Shown one piece after another: positions 34,032-45,989 of a DNA stretch of 64,000 nt. Every line of letters begins with the position of its first letter. Position 1 is the stretch's first letter. Source of the DNA: Allodiplogaster sudhausi (lineage: Eukaryota > Nematoda > Chromadorea > Rhabditida > Diplogasteridae); assembly GCA_945643635.1 (NCBI GenBank), contig CALZFC010000005.1, positions 2,405,001 to 2,469,000 of the forward strand, in the 5' to 3' direction. Made by a program: the position numbers and the translations under genes. The notes under the pieces were generated by a model, which did no database searches, was not told the DNA's origin, and saw nothing but the letters and a program-made list of their open reading frames with translations.

Positions 34032-36359
34032 ACATTGAACAAGGAACCTGAAAAACAGAGTGCATTTAAGTAGAGGATTTTTCGGGATTTTCTGACTGAC
34101 GTGCCCACATTGTAGTGTGAGGTAATAATTATTTTTATTGTACCGGAATTTGAATGCATTTCAACTTTTGACGTTCAACTTCGCTGCCCGGATGAACGGC
34201 AGTGAGAGAAGAACAAAGAGAAAGCCAGCAACGGGAATGGTACAGAAAAAAAGATAAATGAAGGTAGAAAGAGAGAGAGGTGCAAAGAGAAATAAAGAGG
34301 AAGATTAGGGGATAGGGAGAGGAATGGTGAGATAGACAGAGAGATATGTAGAGAGGCATAGTAAACATAAGCGCCATTTGGACAGTTGTCGACCTTGACG
34401 GTAGCGTTTAGTATTCGATTAAAGAAGAATTGTAGAAGAAGGGAAATGTTAAAGCTGATAGATAAATTAAATAGTCAGAGTGTTGGATGAAGAAGAGAGA
34501 GAAACTGAAGAAAGAATGCGCTAAAACATACAGATGAACACTACAGTAAGACAAAGGAACGTGCCAATCTTATCAGTTCATAAGCCTCATTTATGTTCCT
34601 TCCCTTTTTATAGGACTCGTCTTGAGCGGATGCTATATTTAGTGCTGGTATGAATATCACTCATTTCCATGTCTCGGGAGGCAGCGAATTCGAAAAGATA
34701 GTGGTGAGAATACGGGAGGAATGTGGCAAACCGTTGATCGAATTGGAAAGGGGACATCAATGCATTTTCTTCCAAGAGAAGCGACGAGCAACAGAGAAAG
34801 AGAGAGATTAGAGAGCGAAATAGTCTGAGAGAGCAAGCCAGAGGGAAGGGAAAAAAGAGATTGAGAGAGATAGCAAGGAACGATAATTTCTCCTCTATGA
34901 GAGCTGAAGCTTCCCCTTTTCCCTGTTCTTGCTACACTAGCGAACGTATGTATGTATGTACTATTTAATACGTCTAGTCTCCTTTGTTTCACGTTACTGA
35001 TAAGCCATCTTATTCAAAGGGCAAAAATGAAACCATGAAGCCAAGGAGGGCGCGTTGAGTCAAAGTTGTATATCAGATCAGAAGCTAGAAGGACGATAAT
35101 TTAAATTTTAAAAAAAACAGATTCCACACAGCACTCCGGTGTCCTTTTCAGACTGTTACCATTTCACTCGACATCCCCTCTTCTATTTGTACTTGTTTAC
35201 TAGATTCTGTTCTACGTAAAATCGTTCTGCTTTCTCGTGGCCTGACTGTCTCACACGCTGTCTGACTTTCGACTCTTTTCCATCCTTTTTGTCTTCCTCC
35301 CTTGCTCTTCCTCACCTTCTAACTCTTGACCTCTCTCCCTCACTCTCTTTATTTCTTACATTCTCTCTCTCTGTCTTTTTCTCTCTCTCTCTTTCTTAAG
35401 TGCCTGGGTACCTGGGATGAAGCATTTCCGATGTCTCCAAATGCTAATGACGGAGATCATATCCACTCCCCCTTTAGTAAAAAGAAACATAAATTAGAAA
35501 ACGGAAATTGATTGCTGGAAGCACGAGATGATGTTTCGAGAAGAAAAAACCGGAAGCAGATATTCTTGCCAGTTCTCGGTCCCAAACAAGCTAATGGCGA
35601 TTTTTCCAGAGGCAGGCGGGATTCCATGTGATGGTGTCGAAGTACAGCAAACAGAGATCAGCGAGCTCCCATGGCAAGTGGGCTTATTCACCTGCTGATC
35701 TTTATAAGAGTATCTGATATAATATGGTGTGTTTCGAGAAAGATACGACGAAAGGGAGAGAGGAGATAATGAGACTATTATGGGAGAAAAACAGAGTTTA
35801 CAGAAACATATACAAATGTGAGAGAAAAAAAAGAAATCGCGCAGAAATATTACAAAGGCAGTATTTCTCAGACAGTGGTAGTACTGCAGAGGCTGTATCT
35901 CTGGAAGAGCTCATTTCGCTCTGGCCTTTCCCCGATTTATGTATGTATGAATATAAGGGGCTACGGTACAAGTCAGATAAGATATTTATGTCTTCCAGGT
36001 ACTGTACAAGGTGGATTGATATGCTGACCATTAATATTGCGCTATAAACCACGGCAATTACAATTCGTCAGGCGCGGTGAAAACGGTGTGATCTACGATC
36101 TCTACTTTAATCTCAGAGTGATCTACGACTTTTGGCACTTTTTTTCAGCTTCCATAAGTTTATACATCTAGCAAAACTCGTTCTGTTCTGTAAATCTCAA
36201 ACAAAATAAAAAAAGACACTGATGAAATGTAACAGGAAATCTCGATACTCCTACACGAGATCCAGTTAGATTGATAGAATAGATGCTCCATCATCAATGT
36301 TGTAAAGAACCGATATAGTCCCCGTTATGACAATAATTCCATCATTAAAAGGAAGTGAC
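33445..36359. other. GA-rich sequence without a clear gene
   Basis: Dominated by GA/CT tracts at about 33680-33790, 33990-34025, 34265-34360, 34790-34880 and 35335-35400. The longest frame, 35724-36047 (107 codons), has no recognisable motif or conserved splice structure. I see nothing I can name. Confidence 0.4.
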
Positions 36360-36467
36360 ATGGTTCTTTTCTTCTCGGGACTCTCCGTGTTCCTGTTGTT
36401 CCTCGCAGTTGTTCAGACTGAACTCTTCACATCGTTGCACGACTGCCAAACGAATTCGGTTCTCTGA
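36360..36467 (+). CDS. Possible short secreted peptide ORF
   Basis: Thirty-five codons: MVLFFSGLSVFLLFLAVVQT followed by 15 residues with one Cys. The start looks like a signal peptide with a cleavage-like site after VVQT. It is short, with no codon or splice support, and could be chance. Confidence 0.2.
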   Translation: MVLFFSGLSVFLLFLAVVQTELFTSLHDCQTNSVL

Positions 36468-37354
36468 GGGCACAGAGCAATGATCCGTGATTTCAGATTT
36501 TTTATTGTATTTTTTTGCATAGATATATGGATATTTATTTCTTAATTCGCTGCACTACAAATTTGCCAATGAGGTTGCAATAAGTGTATGGATCTAGATA
36601 GGTATACATACTTGCCACTTCCTGATGCAACAACCCATGTGTCTGCTTCACTCAAACACCTTTCAACTCTACTTACATATTTAGGGGCGCCATAAATAGC
36701 TTGTGTTATTGTTCACTGATAAGAGATCCGAAGCAAGGACATAGCGTCCAAAGTGAAGAATGAAGGTTGTGTGAAGCATCGAGAGGAATTTGGAACGCGA
36801 GGACAGCGGGAGAGAGAGAGCGCGAGAGAGCGAGAGAGGAAAGAGATAGAGAGGCGGAAAATGAGAGCTAGAGAGATAAGAAAGACTGGAAGGAGGGGGA
36901 AGGAAGGAGAACGAGGGAGATAAATATGGAAGAGGTGATGATTGAGGAATAAAAATAGCATTGAACTGGACAAATCACAAAAATAAGATAGGGTGAAGCT
37001 TCATTTTATAAGACATTTACGAGAAGAACTCTCTGCTCAGGTAGTGTGTTTTATGGCATGTGGTTGACAGACACTGACGAGCAAAAAGCTAATTAAACAT
37101 GCAATTTTAGGGAGAGAAAAAGGATTATATAATCAAACTAGCAGCCTTGCATTGAATAGTAATAGTTGTACTTTTAAAGAATAGTAGTTGTACTGTTGAA
37201 GTATATGTTTTGAAATGCGTGGAAGTCGGGTCCAACTATTGTTCACTCCATTCAATCGACGCCTTCACACTCGGTTGGTTAGTCTCATCATCCTCATTTA
37301 TTTTTACCATGGTAAAAAAAAATAAGACAGTGAAATTTTCAGAAAGTCGCAGAA
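36468..37354. other. Intergenic, no gene seen
   Basis: AT-rich with a GA tract near 36810-36870. No exon could be supported. Confidence 0.4.
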
Positions 37355-38340
37355 ATGGCAACGAAGACTGAGCCGCCCGTATGTTTGAATTATCATTGAT
37401 TTAGACGAAAAAGCTTATTGTGATATCTGCCTTGCAGAAGTGCTCCTCGGTTGCTATGTTCAGAGTGGTGGCTGAGAAGTGTCGCAGGGTCAGTTTCTGG
37501 CCATCTGAAAGCGCTTTACTCATGTCGTGTCCAAGTCCTGCCATGCATATTTTGAAGAAAAAGTTATGCTCCGTCGATTGTTGCAGTTGTCAATTTCTTC
37601 AGATTGAATGCTCTGCCTTCACTCGGCTGGCTGCCTTGGAGAAGGAGCTGGCAGAGCGCGAGATGACGGAGAGCCAGCGAGAAGCCGTCGACCACTGGCA
37701 GACAGGCCAGGCCGTCTGCATTCTATCAATCATTACTCCTCCATATCTATCGATCGACTAATCATTTGATGCATAAGATTGAGAAATCATTGGTAGAAAG
37801 TGGAAGGATGTTCAGTTCACTCCGACTGTGGCAAGCCAAAGAAGAAGAGGGATCGCAGCCGTTGTTCGGGAACGCGTCTCAGCTTCAAGGATCCAATCGG
37901 TTAGATCAACGGTTTTGAACGGTTTTGTAACTTCATCGATCTTAATAATTAGCTATACATTTTAAGATCGTCGTCGCTCTTCTAAGAAAGTGAAGAAGTC
38001 GAAGGAGCGTCTTTCTTTCCGCGTCGAGGGGGAACCAGGGTGAGGACTTCTATTTCTGAAAAAAATTTCATTATCATCAAAAGAAAATCGAAAATGAAAG
38101 TTCACTCCTGAGTCGGTCAAAGAATTTAATTCGTTGCAGCAAGGCTGAGAAGAGCGAGGAAGATAAGAAGTCGGAGAAGAAGAAGAAGAAGAGAGAGCAG
38201 AAGAAGGAGCAGAGAAAGAGGGAGAAGGAAAATGAGAAGATGGAAAAGGCGAAAGAATGCGAGAAGAGCAGCCGCTGCGAGAGCGTCGTCACAGGAATCA
38301 CTACGGATGTCAGACTGCGACTTGTTGGCGTTTTAAAAAG
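37355..38340 (+). CDS. Uncharacterised lysine-rich protein
   Basis: First exon 37355-37378 (MATKTEPP), second 37438-37488 (KCSSVAMFRVVAEKCRR), third from 37604 (ECSAFTRLAALEKELAEREM, a likely coiled coil), then basic exons near 37830-37900 and 37968-38040, and a last Lys/Glu-rich exon from 38141 (KSEEDKKSEKKKKKREQKKE). The charged tail suggests a nucleic-acid-binding or nucleolar role, but this is inference. The 3' end may continue in exons beyond the fold-back element at 38388, such as that at 39535. Confidence 0.5.
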
Positions 38341-38387
38341 AAAATGGTCGGATGTATGGATGTGCATATGAACATACTACGTACATA

Positions 38388-39452
38388 CAGTCCCGCCCAG
38401 GATCTTGGTACCAAGGAGGGGTCGGAGGGGTCGGAGGGGTCCAAATGCATCCTCTGTAATAACTACTTTCCTAGGAAAGAGTAAAATATTTTAAATGGTA
38501 CGTTGGTTTGCTTATAGAGAGCGAATGTTACTGTAAAAAAATCGATAATTTCTTATCACTTGATAAGAAGTTATCAGTTTTCGCTTATCAAAAATTTCAT
38601 TTCTTATATTTTTAAATGAAATGTACCATTATTTTGTCTCTATCCACATCCCCAAATAATAAAATTAGAGATTGTATCATTGATAACGGAAATCGATAAA
38701 TCAGACCTTATCACGCATGTTCAATAGCTTAGCAGATTCGCCCAACGATTCTGAATCTAGTTATGTAATCAGTTTTCAAATAGAGTGCCCGTTAACAAAA
38801 TATTTTTGATTGTGTGTAATTTCCATGCCTTTCTTCAGGTTTTTACATAGTCTTGGACTTTGTAAAAATTTTGGCCCGGTATGATGCGTCCAAATCTAGG
38901 TTGCTTCAATAGCATTGAACCTCAGAAATTTAGCGCGCGCACTTTTGTCCTCGGTTTAATTACCCAAGTTTGAGGTAGCGAAATAGCACAGGCAGAGAAA
39001 AAAAGGATTAGGCCCCGCCCCCTCGACCTGAAAAGCCTCCCTGCCCTATTCTTTCTGAAGAAAGGCATGGAAAGTACACACAATCAAAAATATATTGTTA
39101 ACGGGCACTCTATTTGAAAACTGATTACATAACTAGATTCAGAATCGTTGGGCGAATCTGCTAAGCTATTGAACATGCGTGATAAGGTCTGATTTATCGA
39201 TTTCCGTTATCAATGATACAATCTCTAATTTTATTATTTGGGGATGTGGGTAGAGACAAAATAATGGTACAGAAGAAATTTCATTTAAAAATATAAGAAA
39301 TGAAATTTTTTATAGGCCAAAAGTGATAGCAAACCAACGTACCATTTAAAATATTTTTCTCTTTCCTAGGAAAGTAGTTATTACCGAGGATGCATTTGGA
39401 CCCCTCCGACCCCTCCGACCCCTCCTTGGTACCAAGATCCTGGGCGGGACTG
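38388..39452. mobile_element. Tc1/mariner-like fold-back element
   Basis: Starts CAGTCCCGCCCAGGATCTTG and ends with its inverse, flanked by TA on each side (38386-38387 and 39453-39454). The inverted repeats are long, about 38388-38850 and 39055-39452, with a short non-matching middle and no transposase. TA duplication and CAGT ends are typical of the Tc1/mariner group. A direct GGGTCGGA-type repeat lies near each end. The same outer sequence CAGTCCCGC occurs in the element at 60048, so both belong to one family. Confidence 0.85.
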
Positions 39453-39534
39453 TACGTATGTTGGTTGCTTGGTAGAAAAGTGAGTGGTTGAAGAGGGGAG
39501 AGAGAAGCAGAAAGATGCTCGATGATCCCAGGTG

Positions 39535-39639
39535 ATGTTGTCGACGCGTGGCGACTCTGCTGCAGTGCATCTCACGATCAACGCAGACGGGCCCGGCCTC
39601 GTCGGATGCCGAATCCACATCAATGGAAAACAGTTTGTG
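39535..39639 (+). CDS. Uncharacterised exon
   Basis: After an acceptor GATCCCAG the plus strand reads MLSTRGDSAAVHLTINADGP then GLVGCRIHINGK with good codon character. It could be a late exon of the lysine-rich gene, separated from it by the fold-back element in an intron. Product not recognised. Confidence 0.35.
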
Positions 39640-40072
39640 TACGTACCAAGTAGACTTCTCTCTAATCAATTAGCACCTTCGGTCCGCATTCTCTTCTGGC
39701 TATCAAACAATGACTCAGACATCTTATTTAACATTGTATTTGTTGAAGTCTGAGCCCCATTCATTTCAGCCCATCTGATTCTTCGCCAGCGGATTATGTC
39801 GAATTTTTTCGAATAAACTCGTTCTGGCCTGTTAAGTGGAAGCTGTGACATGAAGATTAAACTACTATTCTTGGCATTAAACCTGAGCGCACTGACAAAG
39901 TACCTACTTTCCGAGTTACAGGAACGAATTTTACCAATTTTCATGGGATTTCTTGTTTGTATGTAATACATACATAAATATGTATGTTTGTTGTATGAAT
40001 GTAAAATATATACAAAGAGAGCTGCTTGCTTTGGTGGTGTCGGTATTCATAAAAGTTAACAGATGAATTATG

Positions 40073-40243
40073 TCAGATTACGTGTGATCCTACTCCAAAT
40101 TTCTTCCTGCTTCCCTTGAAATAGCAGTTGACCTCTTTCATCTCCTCCACAGTCCATTTCCCATCTGCCTTCATATTCCTGGGAGACGAGTTCCATTTGT
40201 ACTCGCCCTGCGGTTTGTCCCTCCGCCAATCGCCGTATTCCAT
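40073..40243 (-). CDS. Short uncharacterised ORF
   Basis: Fifty-six codons from ATG 40243 to TGA 40073: MEYGDWRRDKPQGEYKWNSS, then PRNMKADGKWTVEEMKEVNC and a basic tail. A TTACAATTAG acceptor-like site directly precedes the ATG, so it may be a terminal exon or a trans-spliced short gene. Not recognised. Confidence 0.4.
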   Translation of the reverse strand: MEYGDWRRDKPQGEYKWNSSPRNMKADGKWTVEEMKEVNCYFKGSRKKFGVGSHVI

Positions 40244-40750
40244 CTAATTGTAAGATTGGGCATTATTTTAGTTGTTGAATAGTATTCATTATTGCACCGT
40301 TAAGATGTCTTCAACATTGCACGGCACTCAGAAGAGGTGGCCAAGAAGGTCTCCCGAACAGATGTTTAGAACACTTCAAGTGGACGTGCTCGATTGATTT
40401 CAACGACTAATGCTAGAAAGAATAGAGATTGGCAGGTACATACATACATTCATACAAACTTATGTATATGTATGTATGTACGTATAAGAGGAGAACGAGA
40501 AGTGAGATGGAAAATATGAGCTGCGCTGAAAAGAATAACTGTTGCCGAGCGCCTGAACAGAGGCTCTGGTCCTGCTACGAATAATTTGTTGTATTAAAAT
40601 CGTTTTTCGGGTTTTCTCTACAAGTAAAAGTTGCGCCAGCTGCATAAAGCTTCATCAAACCTTAGTTGATGCTTGATGTGAGTTACAATACAAATGTGTA
40701 TGAACAGTTCTCTGCGTGCTGAAGATTAAGTGATTAGAAAAAAATTTTCT

Positions 40751-41065
40751 TTAGAGAGAAAATAGTTCCAGTAAAGAACAGAAAGCAGAAGTATGTATAA
40801 TGTAAGTGCCGTCTTTTGCCGTTTTTGGTGTTTTCCCTGGGCATTGGGAATTGGACTTGTGTTGTTTCGATATATCTATCGTAATTTCTCCAGCCTCAAC
40901 ATTCTCTACCTTCTCCTCCTCGCCTTGTGTGCCGTTGAAAGCTGTTGGAGAGGTATGAAAGTCTACCTCATAAAAGTACTCATTTTCAAAAGCATAAGTC
41001 ACTGCCAAATCTTTAGTTGGTACAGTCGAAAAGCGGGGAGAAGATCTCCGACGCATGCCCAGCAA
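40751..41065 (-). CDS. Open frame of 104 codons, uncharacterised
   Basis: An uninterrupted frame with acidic segment GEEEKVENVEAGEITIDISK and upstream DLAVTYAFENEYFYEVDFH. It has no ATG at the upstream end and lies antisense to possible plus-strand exons. It may be an exon of a gene that also uses the ORF at 40243. Confidence 0.3.
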   Translation of the reverse strand: MLGMRRRSSPRFSTVPTKDLAVTYAFENEYFYEVDFHTSPTAFNGTQGEEEKVENVEAGEITIDISKQHKSNSQCPGKTPKTAKDGTYIIHTSAFCSLLELFSL

Positions 41066-41156
41066 AAGAGCTGAGACATGACAAGGGACATTTATCTCAT
41101 TTCTTCTTTATCGTTCCCTTCCCTACTCAACCACTTCTTCGCAATTTGCATTTCAG

Positions 41157-41376
41157 CAGTAACTGAGAAGAAAGACAGTGGCAGAAGGAAGGTCGACCGG
41201 GCAGTTCTCAAAGAGTCTGCAGTTAAATCTTTGTCAGTATTTATTTTTTTTTAACTATTATAAGATATGTATATTTTAGGAAGCCGTCCGAAACCAATGA
41301 CAGCGCGAAGTCGAACGCGAAAAGCGGCGTGCAGAGCAGCATCCTCACCTTGAGCTGCGGCGTTGCCCAGGAGTAA
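41157..41376 (+). CDS. C-terminal exons of an uncharacterised plus-strand gene
   Basis: After TTTCAG the first exon reads VTEKKDSGRRKVDRAVLKES, and after a short AT-rich intron the second reads KPSETNDSAKSNAKSGVQSS and ends TAA at 41376. The composition is polar and probably disordered. The upstream exons are not clear. Confidence 0.4.
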
Positions 41377-41999
41377 GTGATGGAAGATAGGCCACGCCCA
41401 CCTGTCCATGATCATACGCATTGAAGGCAGACAGCGACTGGCGGGACAGGCGCGGAGAGACTGAGATAGTTAGTCGTTGTGGAGGACTCGTAGCGAAGGA
41501 GTTATCGGGAAGGACTCAATCCGAGTGCCCGGAGTGCCATGGCTCAGGGTCCAGGGCGTGCATCGTGGCAAGGACACGGACATCTACATAAGTTGTTACG
41601 AGTTTTGTTACTCTTTTCGGCTGATCTCATTCCAAGGGTCCCTGCGCGACAGAAACTTGTCGAACATTGCTCTCCGCCTGCTGTAACTAGCCGTCAGACG
41701 AAGAGAATCACGGACTAAATCCGTTACGAAATCACTTCATGAGCTGATGCACTTCATGAGGCACGCTGTAGGGAGGGGAATCAAGAAAAAATAGCTTTAA
41801 TATTAAATAAAAATTATACATTCAATAAAATAAACATATAAAAAAATTTAAAAAAAAATTAACTTTAGAGATATTATATGGAGAAATGTATTAATTTCGA
41901 GTAATATTTAGTTTTGATGTGAAAGTATTATATAGGAAAATTTACAGTCTTCATTTACTAGAAGTATATTCTATTATAATTTATCTTTAATTTTGTTTT

Positions 42000-42344
42000 A
42001 TACTCAGTCTCTGCTTTTTCAATTGTTGAATTCCACTGGATCGTGATGCGGACATTGTTCGTGCTAACAGGCGAAGGCTACGAGGATGAGCTCCTTGGGT
42101 GTAAGGATGCCGCTGGCCGGTTCGAGACCGAGACGCTTCATGTTCACAGTCTTGAAGGACCAGCCGATGCGGCTGTTGATGAACTAAATGATACTTAATT
42201 TTGCTTAAAAATAAAATTAAAATTAGGAAAAAGACAGAAAGAAAACTTGATATGGTAGTTGTGCTTGTCATTGTAGAGAGCGTTGAAGACGACCATCGAT
42301 TTGGGGTGAGAGGCGATGTCGCCGGGAGGAACGGACTGAGCCAT
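42000..42344 (-). pseudogene. Major sperm protein pseudogene
   Basis: From ATG 42344 the minus strand reads [20 protein letters not shown] then [13 protein letters not shown] (to 42246), and after an intron-like gap, from 42183, [20 protein letters not shown], closely following the major sperm protein family. A TAG stops it at 42064 after VAFAC. Seven bases later, in another frame, the family match resumes (NNVRITIQWNST). About ten conserved residues are therefore deleted with a frameshift. The donor of the intron-like gap lacks a GT in the right phase. The conserved C-terminal third is missing. Confidence 0.85.
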
Positions 42345-42470
42345 CTCGGACAGGAAAAGACAGGTGCATTATGGAGAAAAAGAGCCATTTTATTTTAAGG
42401 TACAACAAGGTGAATAATTATTGAAAAATTGAAGTCCTAATGCTAGATTGCAAGTTGTTATTAATTTACG

Positions 42471-43922
42471 AGCAATACAATAAGTTCAAGCGTAGTGAGA
42501 TATAAAATACAAAGAAATGCCAAGCTCGTCTTTCTTCCAACACGTCTCTCAGCTTCTCGACTTCGTCCTCGCTCACCTCTCGAGATGTTTGGAATAAAAT
42601 AAATTTCAATAGCAACCCCTAGCGAGCCAGTGGTCTCGCACAGCAAATATTTGCCTGCTGGTATATCTTGCGGCCGCCAGCAATACCTGAGCACCAAGCG
42701 GATCCTGCTCCTCGAAACGAGCCGTGAAGTCATCAACATCCAGGGCCTAGCAGACCAAGCGGATGGAACATGCTTGGCAGACGTAGTTGGAATGATTGGG
42801 GAGAGCGAACACAGATGATAAGCGTCAGTTGCTTGTTTATTCGGTGTATGCTGAATCTTTTCTTTTCCCGACTACTAGCCAAACAAGGGGTTTTCTCTCC
42901 ATTGCCACGTTATATTTGCATGTTTTCTTGGATGCACCATCAGAACTACACCTTGCCACCTACATAAAGCATCCCACCACACTCATGGATCACTGGGACA
43001 TTACAATGAATCAACAATCATCCAGTGTCAGTGCAGAGAAAGAAAAGATTCCGAAACATCTTTATTCTATATTCCGTGAGAGTGCACTGACAAAGTTGTG
43101 CCTCTGCCCGGCTCGGAGATCACTGAGGCTTCTCCTGAAAGCAGTGATGCCAACTTTATAGTGCTGAACGTTGTTTCTCATTTCTCCTCACTCCTCTTCC
43201 CACTCCTCTTTCCTCTCTTCTCTCCTCCAATCTTGTCGTTCGCCGTGCGCAGGAGCCGCTCCATGGTACGAAGTGCAGAGTTGAGCGAGTGCGTGAGCTG
43301 GATTTTAGTAAAATCGATAAAATTATATCACTTTTTCATTACATAATGCATTTCCTATTTGACCGCGTCCCTTCAGATTCCTTTCCTCTCTTACCTCGGC
43401 CGACTCCTTGTCCACTCGCTTGTTCGCGCGTTGCAGGTGCCCGTCGATGAAGTCGTACGCGAACTTCTCCTCGTTCAGCTGAGCATGGCGTTTCTAAGGA
43501 AGAGAATGATAATGGGGAAAGAAGTGGAGAATGTTTGGGTGAGTGACAGAGGCGCGGCAAAAGATGAAAGTGTCGGGTGGCAGGCCACGCACATCGAAAG
43601 AAGCTATGGCTATCTCAACCGTTCCACTGTATATAAATCATCGGGAAATCACACAAGTCATTCCTCTTGTAAATTCCTGCTGTATTATATGAGCAAGCCT
43701 CTTGCTTGTAAATTCCTAGGGCATTATAGGAGCGAGTTAAAAACGCGAAGGAGAGGGGCGATATGGATGAATGTGAGATGACTTGCAATCGTGGCACCAT
43801 CTTGAATGAATAAGATGTTGCTCATACGTCCAAGAGTTGGACGATGGCCTCAGCCTCCTTCTGGCTCGACGTGAGGCGGGGAGTCGGAGCCGGTGGCTGA
43901 CGACCGGAGGGGAGACGATCTC
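42471..43922 (-). CDS. Uncharacterised multi-exon gene
   Basis: Exons with good borders: 43828-43922 (DRLPSGRQPPAPTPRLTSSQ, then KEAEAIVQLLD), 43395-43493 (HAQLNEEKFAYDFIDGHLQR, then ANKRVDKESAE) and 42687-42746 (ALDVDDFTARFEEQDPLGAQ). A shorter exon is likely near 43250-43275 and a terminal one near 42471-42585 (VSEDEVEKLRDVLEE). The protein looks helical and charged, probably coiled-coil in part. No family is recognised. The 5' end may lie upstream of 43922. Confidence 0.55.
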
Positions 43923-45176
43923 CTAAAATACAAATTTTTTTTAAATTTGATTTTTACATTGAAGAACAGTATCAAAACCCACTTCAATGCTGCACACACT
44001 TGCAGACTGCGAAGGCATCTGAAAGAGAGAGATTCTTTTCTTTTAAAAGAAGATCATAAGATAAATTATGATAAATTTCACAATTAAAATAAAAAATTAC
44101 AGAGCGAAATGAAGCGAACCATTAACCGAGGGAAGCAGCAGTGGAAATGATTTCTGAGTAGCCGAGAATCAATTCCTCAAAATGTCGAAATCCAAATGTA
44201 CTCATAGTAAGAATTATATTCGGTTGGAGTGCATATCATGCTCACCCTTTGGGTTTCGGCGTAAATTTACAAAACTGCTTCATAACCCACTTAAAAGTAC
44301 TGTTCCTTTCATAACTATTAAAATTATCTTCGATTATATCGATTTGGGTTATTTTGTCGTTGATTTTTTATGCATGATTAGTGTTTTCCATTACTTTTAA
44401 AATGTGTCTCTAAGGTGCTGTAGCTGCTAGCCGACTGGGTGCTCGCCAACATATTTTTTTTGAAAATATCACTGAATGGAAGTAGTATACCGTACTTTCT
44501 CTATTAGACCCCCCCCCCCCTAATAGCACCCAATGTCATTGAAAAATAATACATACCCCTCTCTCTAGTTGGACCCCCCACAATAGTCTCTCCATCTAAT
44601 AGTCCAATACCTCAACTCGAGACGGGCCTCGAATGGATCCTGGAGGCATGGGATACTCTTACCAAGGAGCAATTATTATTGCTTAGTTTTGAGAATAAAA
44701 TGTTGTAGTTATCAAGCTTTCAGTGTTTCACGTTGAAAAATAGTGTCCCTTCCTCTAGTATGTACATAGAACTAATCCCAATAATAATGGTCCTCCCTTG
44801 CTAGGGTATTGAAAGATAGCACCAGGGGTACTAATTGAGAAAATATTGTAATTGTAAAACTTTGTTATTATCATCTGGATGCAAGGATGTTTCGAGTTTT
44901 CCTTGCAAATCTGTCGTTTATTATGTAGTACTGATTTATCGGATTGTAGTAAAAATGCAATGAATCACAGCAGTCCAGCTACGTATACAAGCAAAGAAGA
45001 CTCTTTTTACATTTATAAATTGTAGCGAAGGGAATGAATGATTTTGAGCGTGTAATAGCACGAAATTAACTCTGATTCGGTATATATTTCTTGTGAAACC
45101 AGTAGGACGACTCTTATAAGAGAGGCGATTGCTTGTTGATTCCGACGACGAATCTGTCATTCAGGAGGGAAGACCC
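43923..45176. other. Intergenic, no gene seen
   Basis: AT-rich, with a C13 homopolymer near 44509-44521. I see no exon that can be supported. Confidence 0.4.
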
Positions 45177-45871
45177 TCAGGCGTTCCTCTTGCAGCACTG
45201 CTCCGACTTCGTGCACTCAGTCTTCGAGCACGAGCATTTGCAGTCTGCCGCACACTTTTCTGTAGCAATCTTTGCGTCATCTTTTACTTTCATTTACCTT
45301 CCTATAAATCGTTATAATAAATAAATGTTGATAAGTTGTTTTTCAAACAAAATTTAAACTATTTCTTGTCCAAACAGAAAGAATCGCTCATTGTCAGTAA
45401 AATGGGTGCGAAGAGCGCAATGTGTTAAAGAGGTATACTTATCAGTTTCTCTCACCCCAACAGTAGAAAGAATTAGTGCATAGACCCACCCCTTCTTATC
45501 TCTAATAGAAAAGGGTCCCTAGACGCCTCCCTTTTGTGGGTACTGTAACACGATTATTTCCACGTATGTTGTGGTGACTTGGGAAATTTTTTTTTAATAT
45601 TTTAACTTGTTGATTCGATTATTTTTTTTCATTTGCTGTAATAGTGCTTAGTTTTTTTAAATAAATAATTCCTGACCATCGCAGCAGGTGTTCTTCTTTG
45701 TGCAGCACTCGCAACCCTTGTCGCAGTCTTTGGGGCACGTGCACTTGCCGTCTGTAAAGAGTGATGTCATTTGTGAACCACTTATAATGACATTACTACT
45801 CTCTCCCCATGATATTACTCTTAGGAGTTTAAAAGAGGAATACGAGAGAAAAAGAAGAACTCACCGGTCAT
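45177..45871 (-). CDS. Metallothionein, 54 residues
   Basis: Three exons (45865-45871, 45677-45751 and 45177-45259) join with exact phase, 165 nt in total, to a 54-residue protein with 15 cysteines arranged as CxC, CC and CxxxC (for example KCTCPKDCDKGCECC and CKCSCSKTECTKSEQCC), no aromatic residues and many Lys. Metallothioneins bind zinc, copper and cadmium through such cysteines in the cytosol. The start codon is in a seven-base first exon (ATGACCG). It is shorter than Caenorhabditis elegans MTL-1 and has no visible His-rich tail. A TATA box lies about 85 bp upstream. Confidence 0.92.
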
Positions 45872-45955
45872 CTTGTTTGTAGAAGAATGAGAGAGAGAAC
45901 AGGACAAAGAGATAGAAGCGTAGGCTCTGCTGGGTGGCCAGTGAGAAAGCACTCT

Positions 45956-45963
45956 TTTATATA
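45956..45963 (-). promoter_or_regulatory. TATA box of metallothionein gene
   Basis: TATATAAA on the minus strand, 85 bp before the metallothionein ATG. A strong TATA box fits a stress-inducible gene. Confidence 0.6.
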
Positions 45964-45989
45964 CAACGCGAAGGAGGGAGAGAGCAAAA

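Noticed and set aside
35724..36047. 107-codon plus-strand frame
   Set aside because: No recognised motif, no splice context, and the opposite strand is open to a similar extent.
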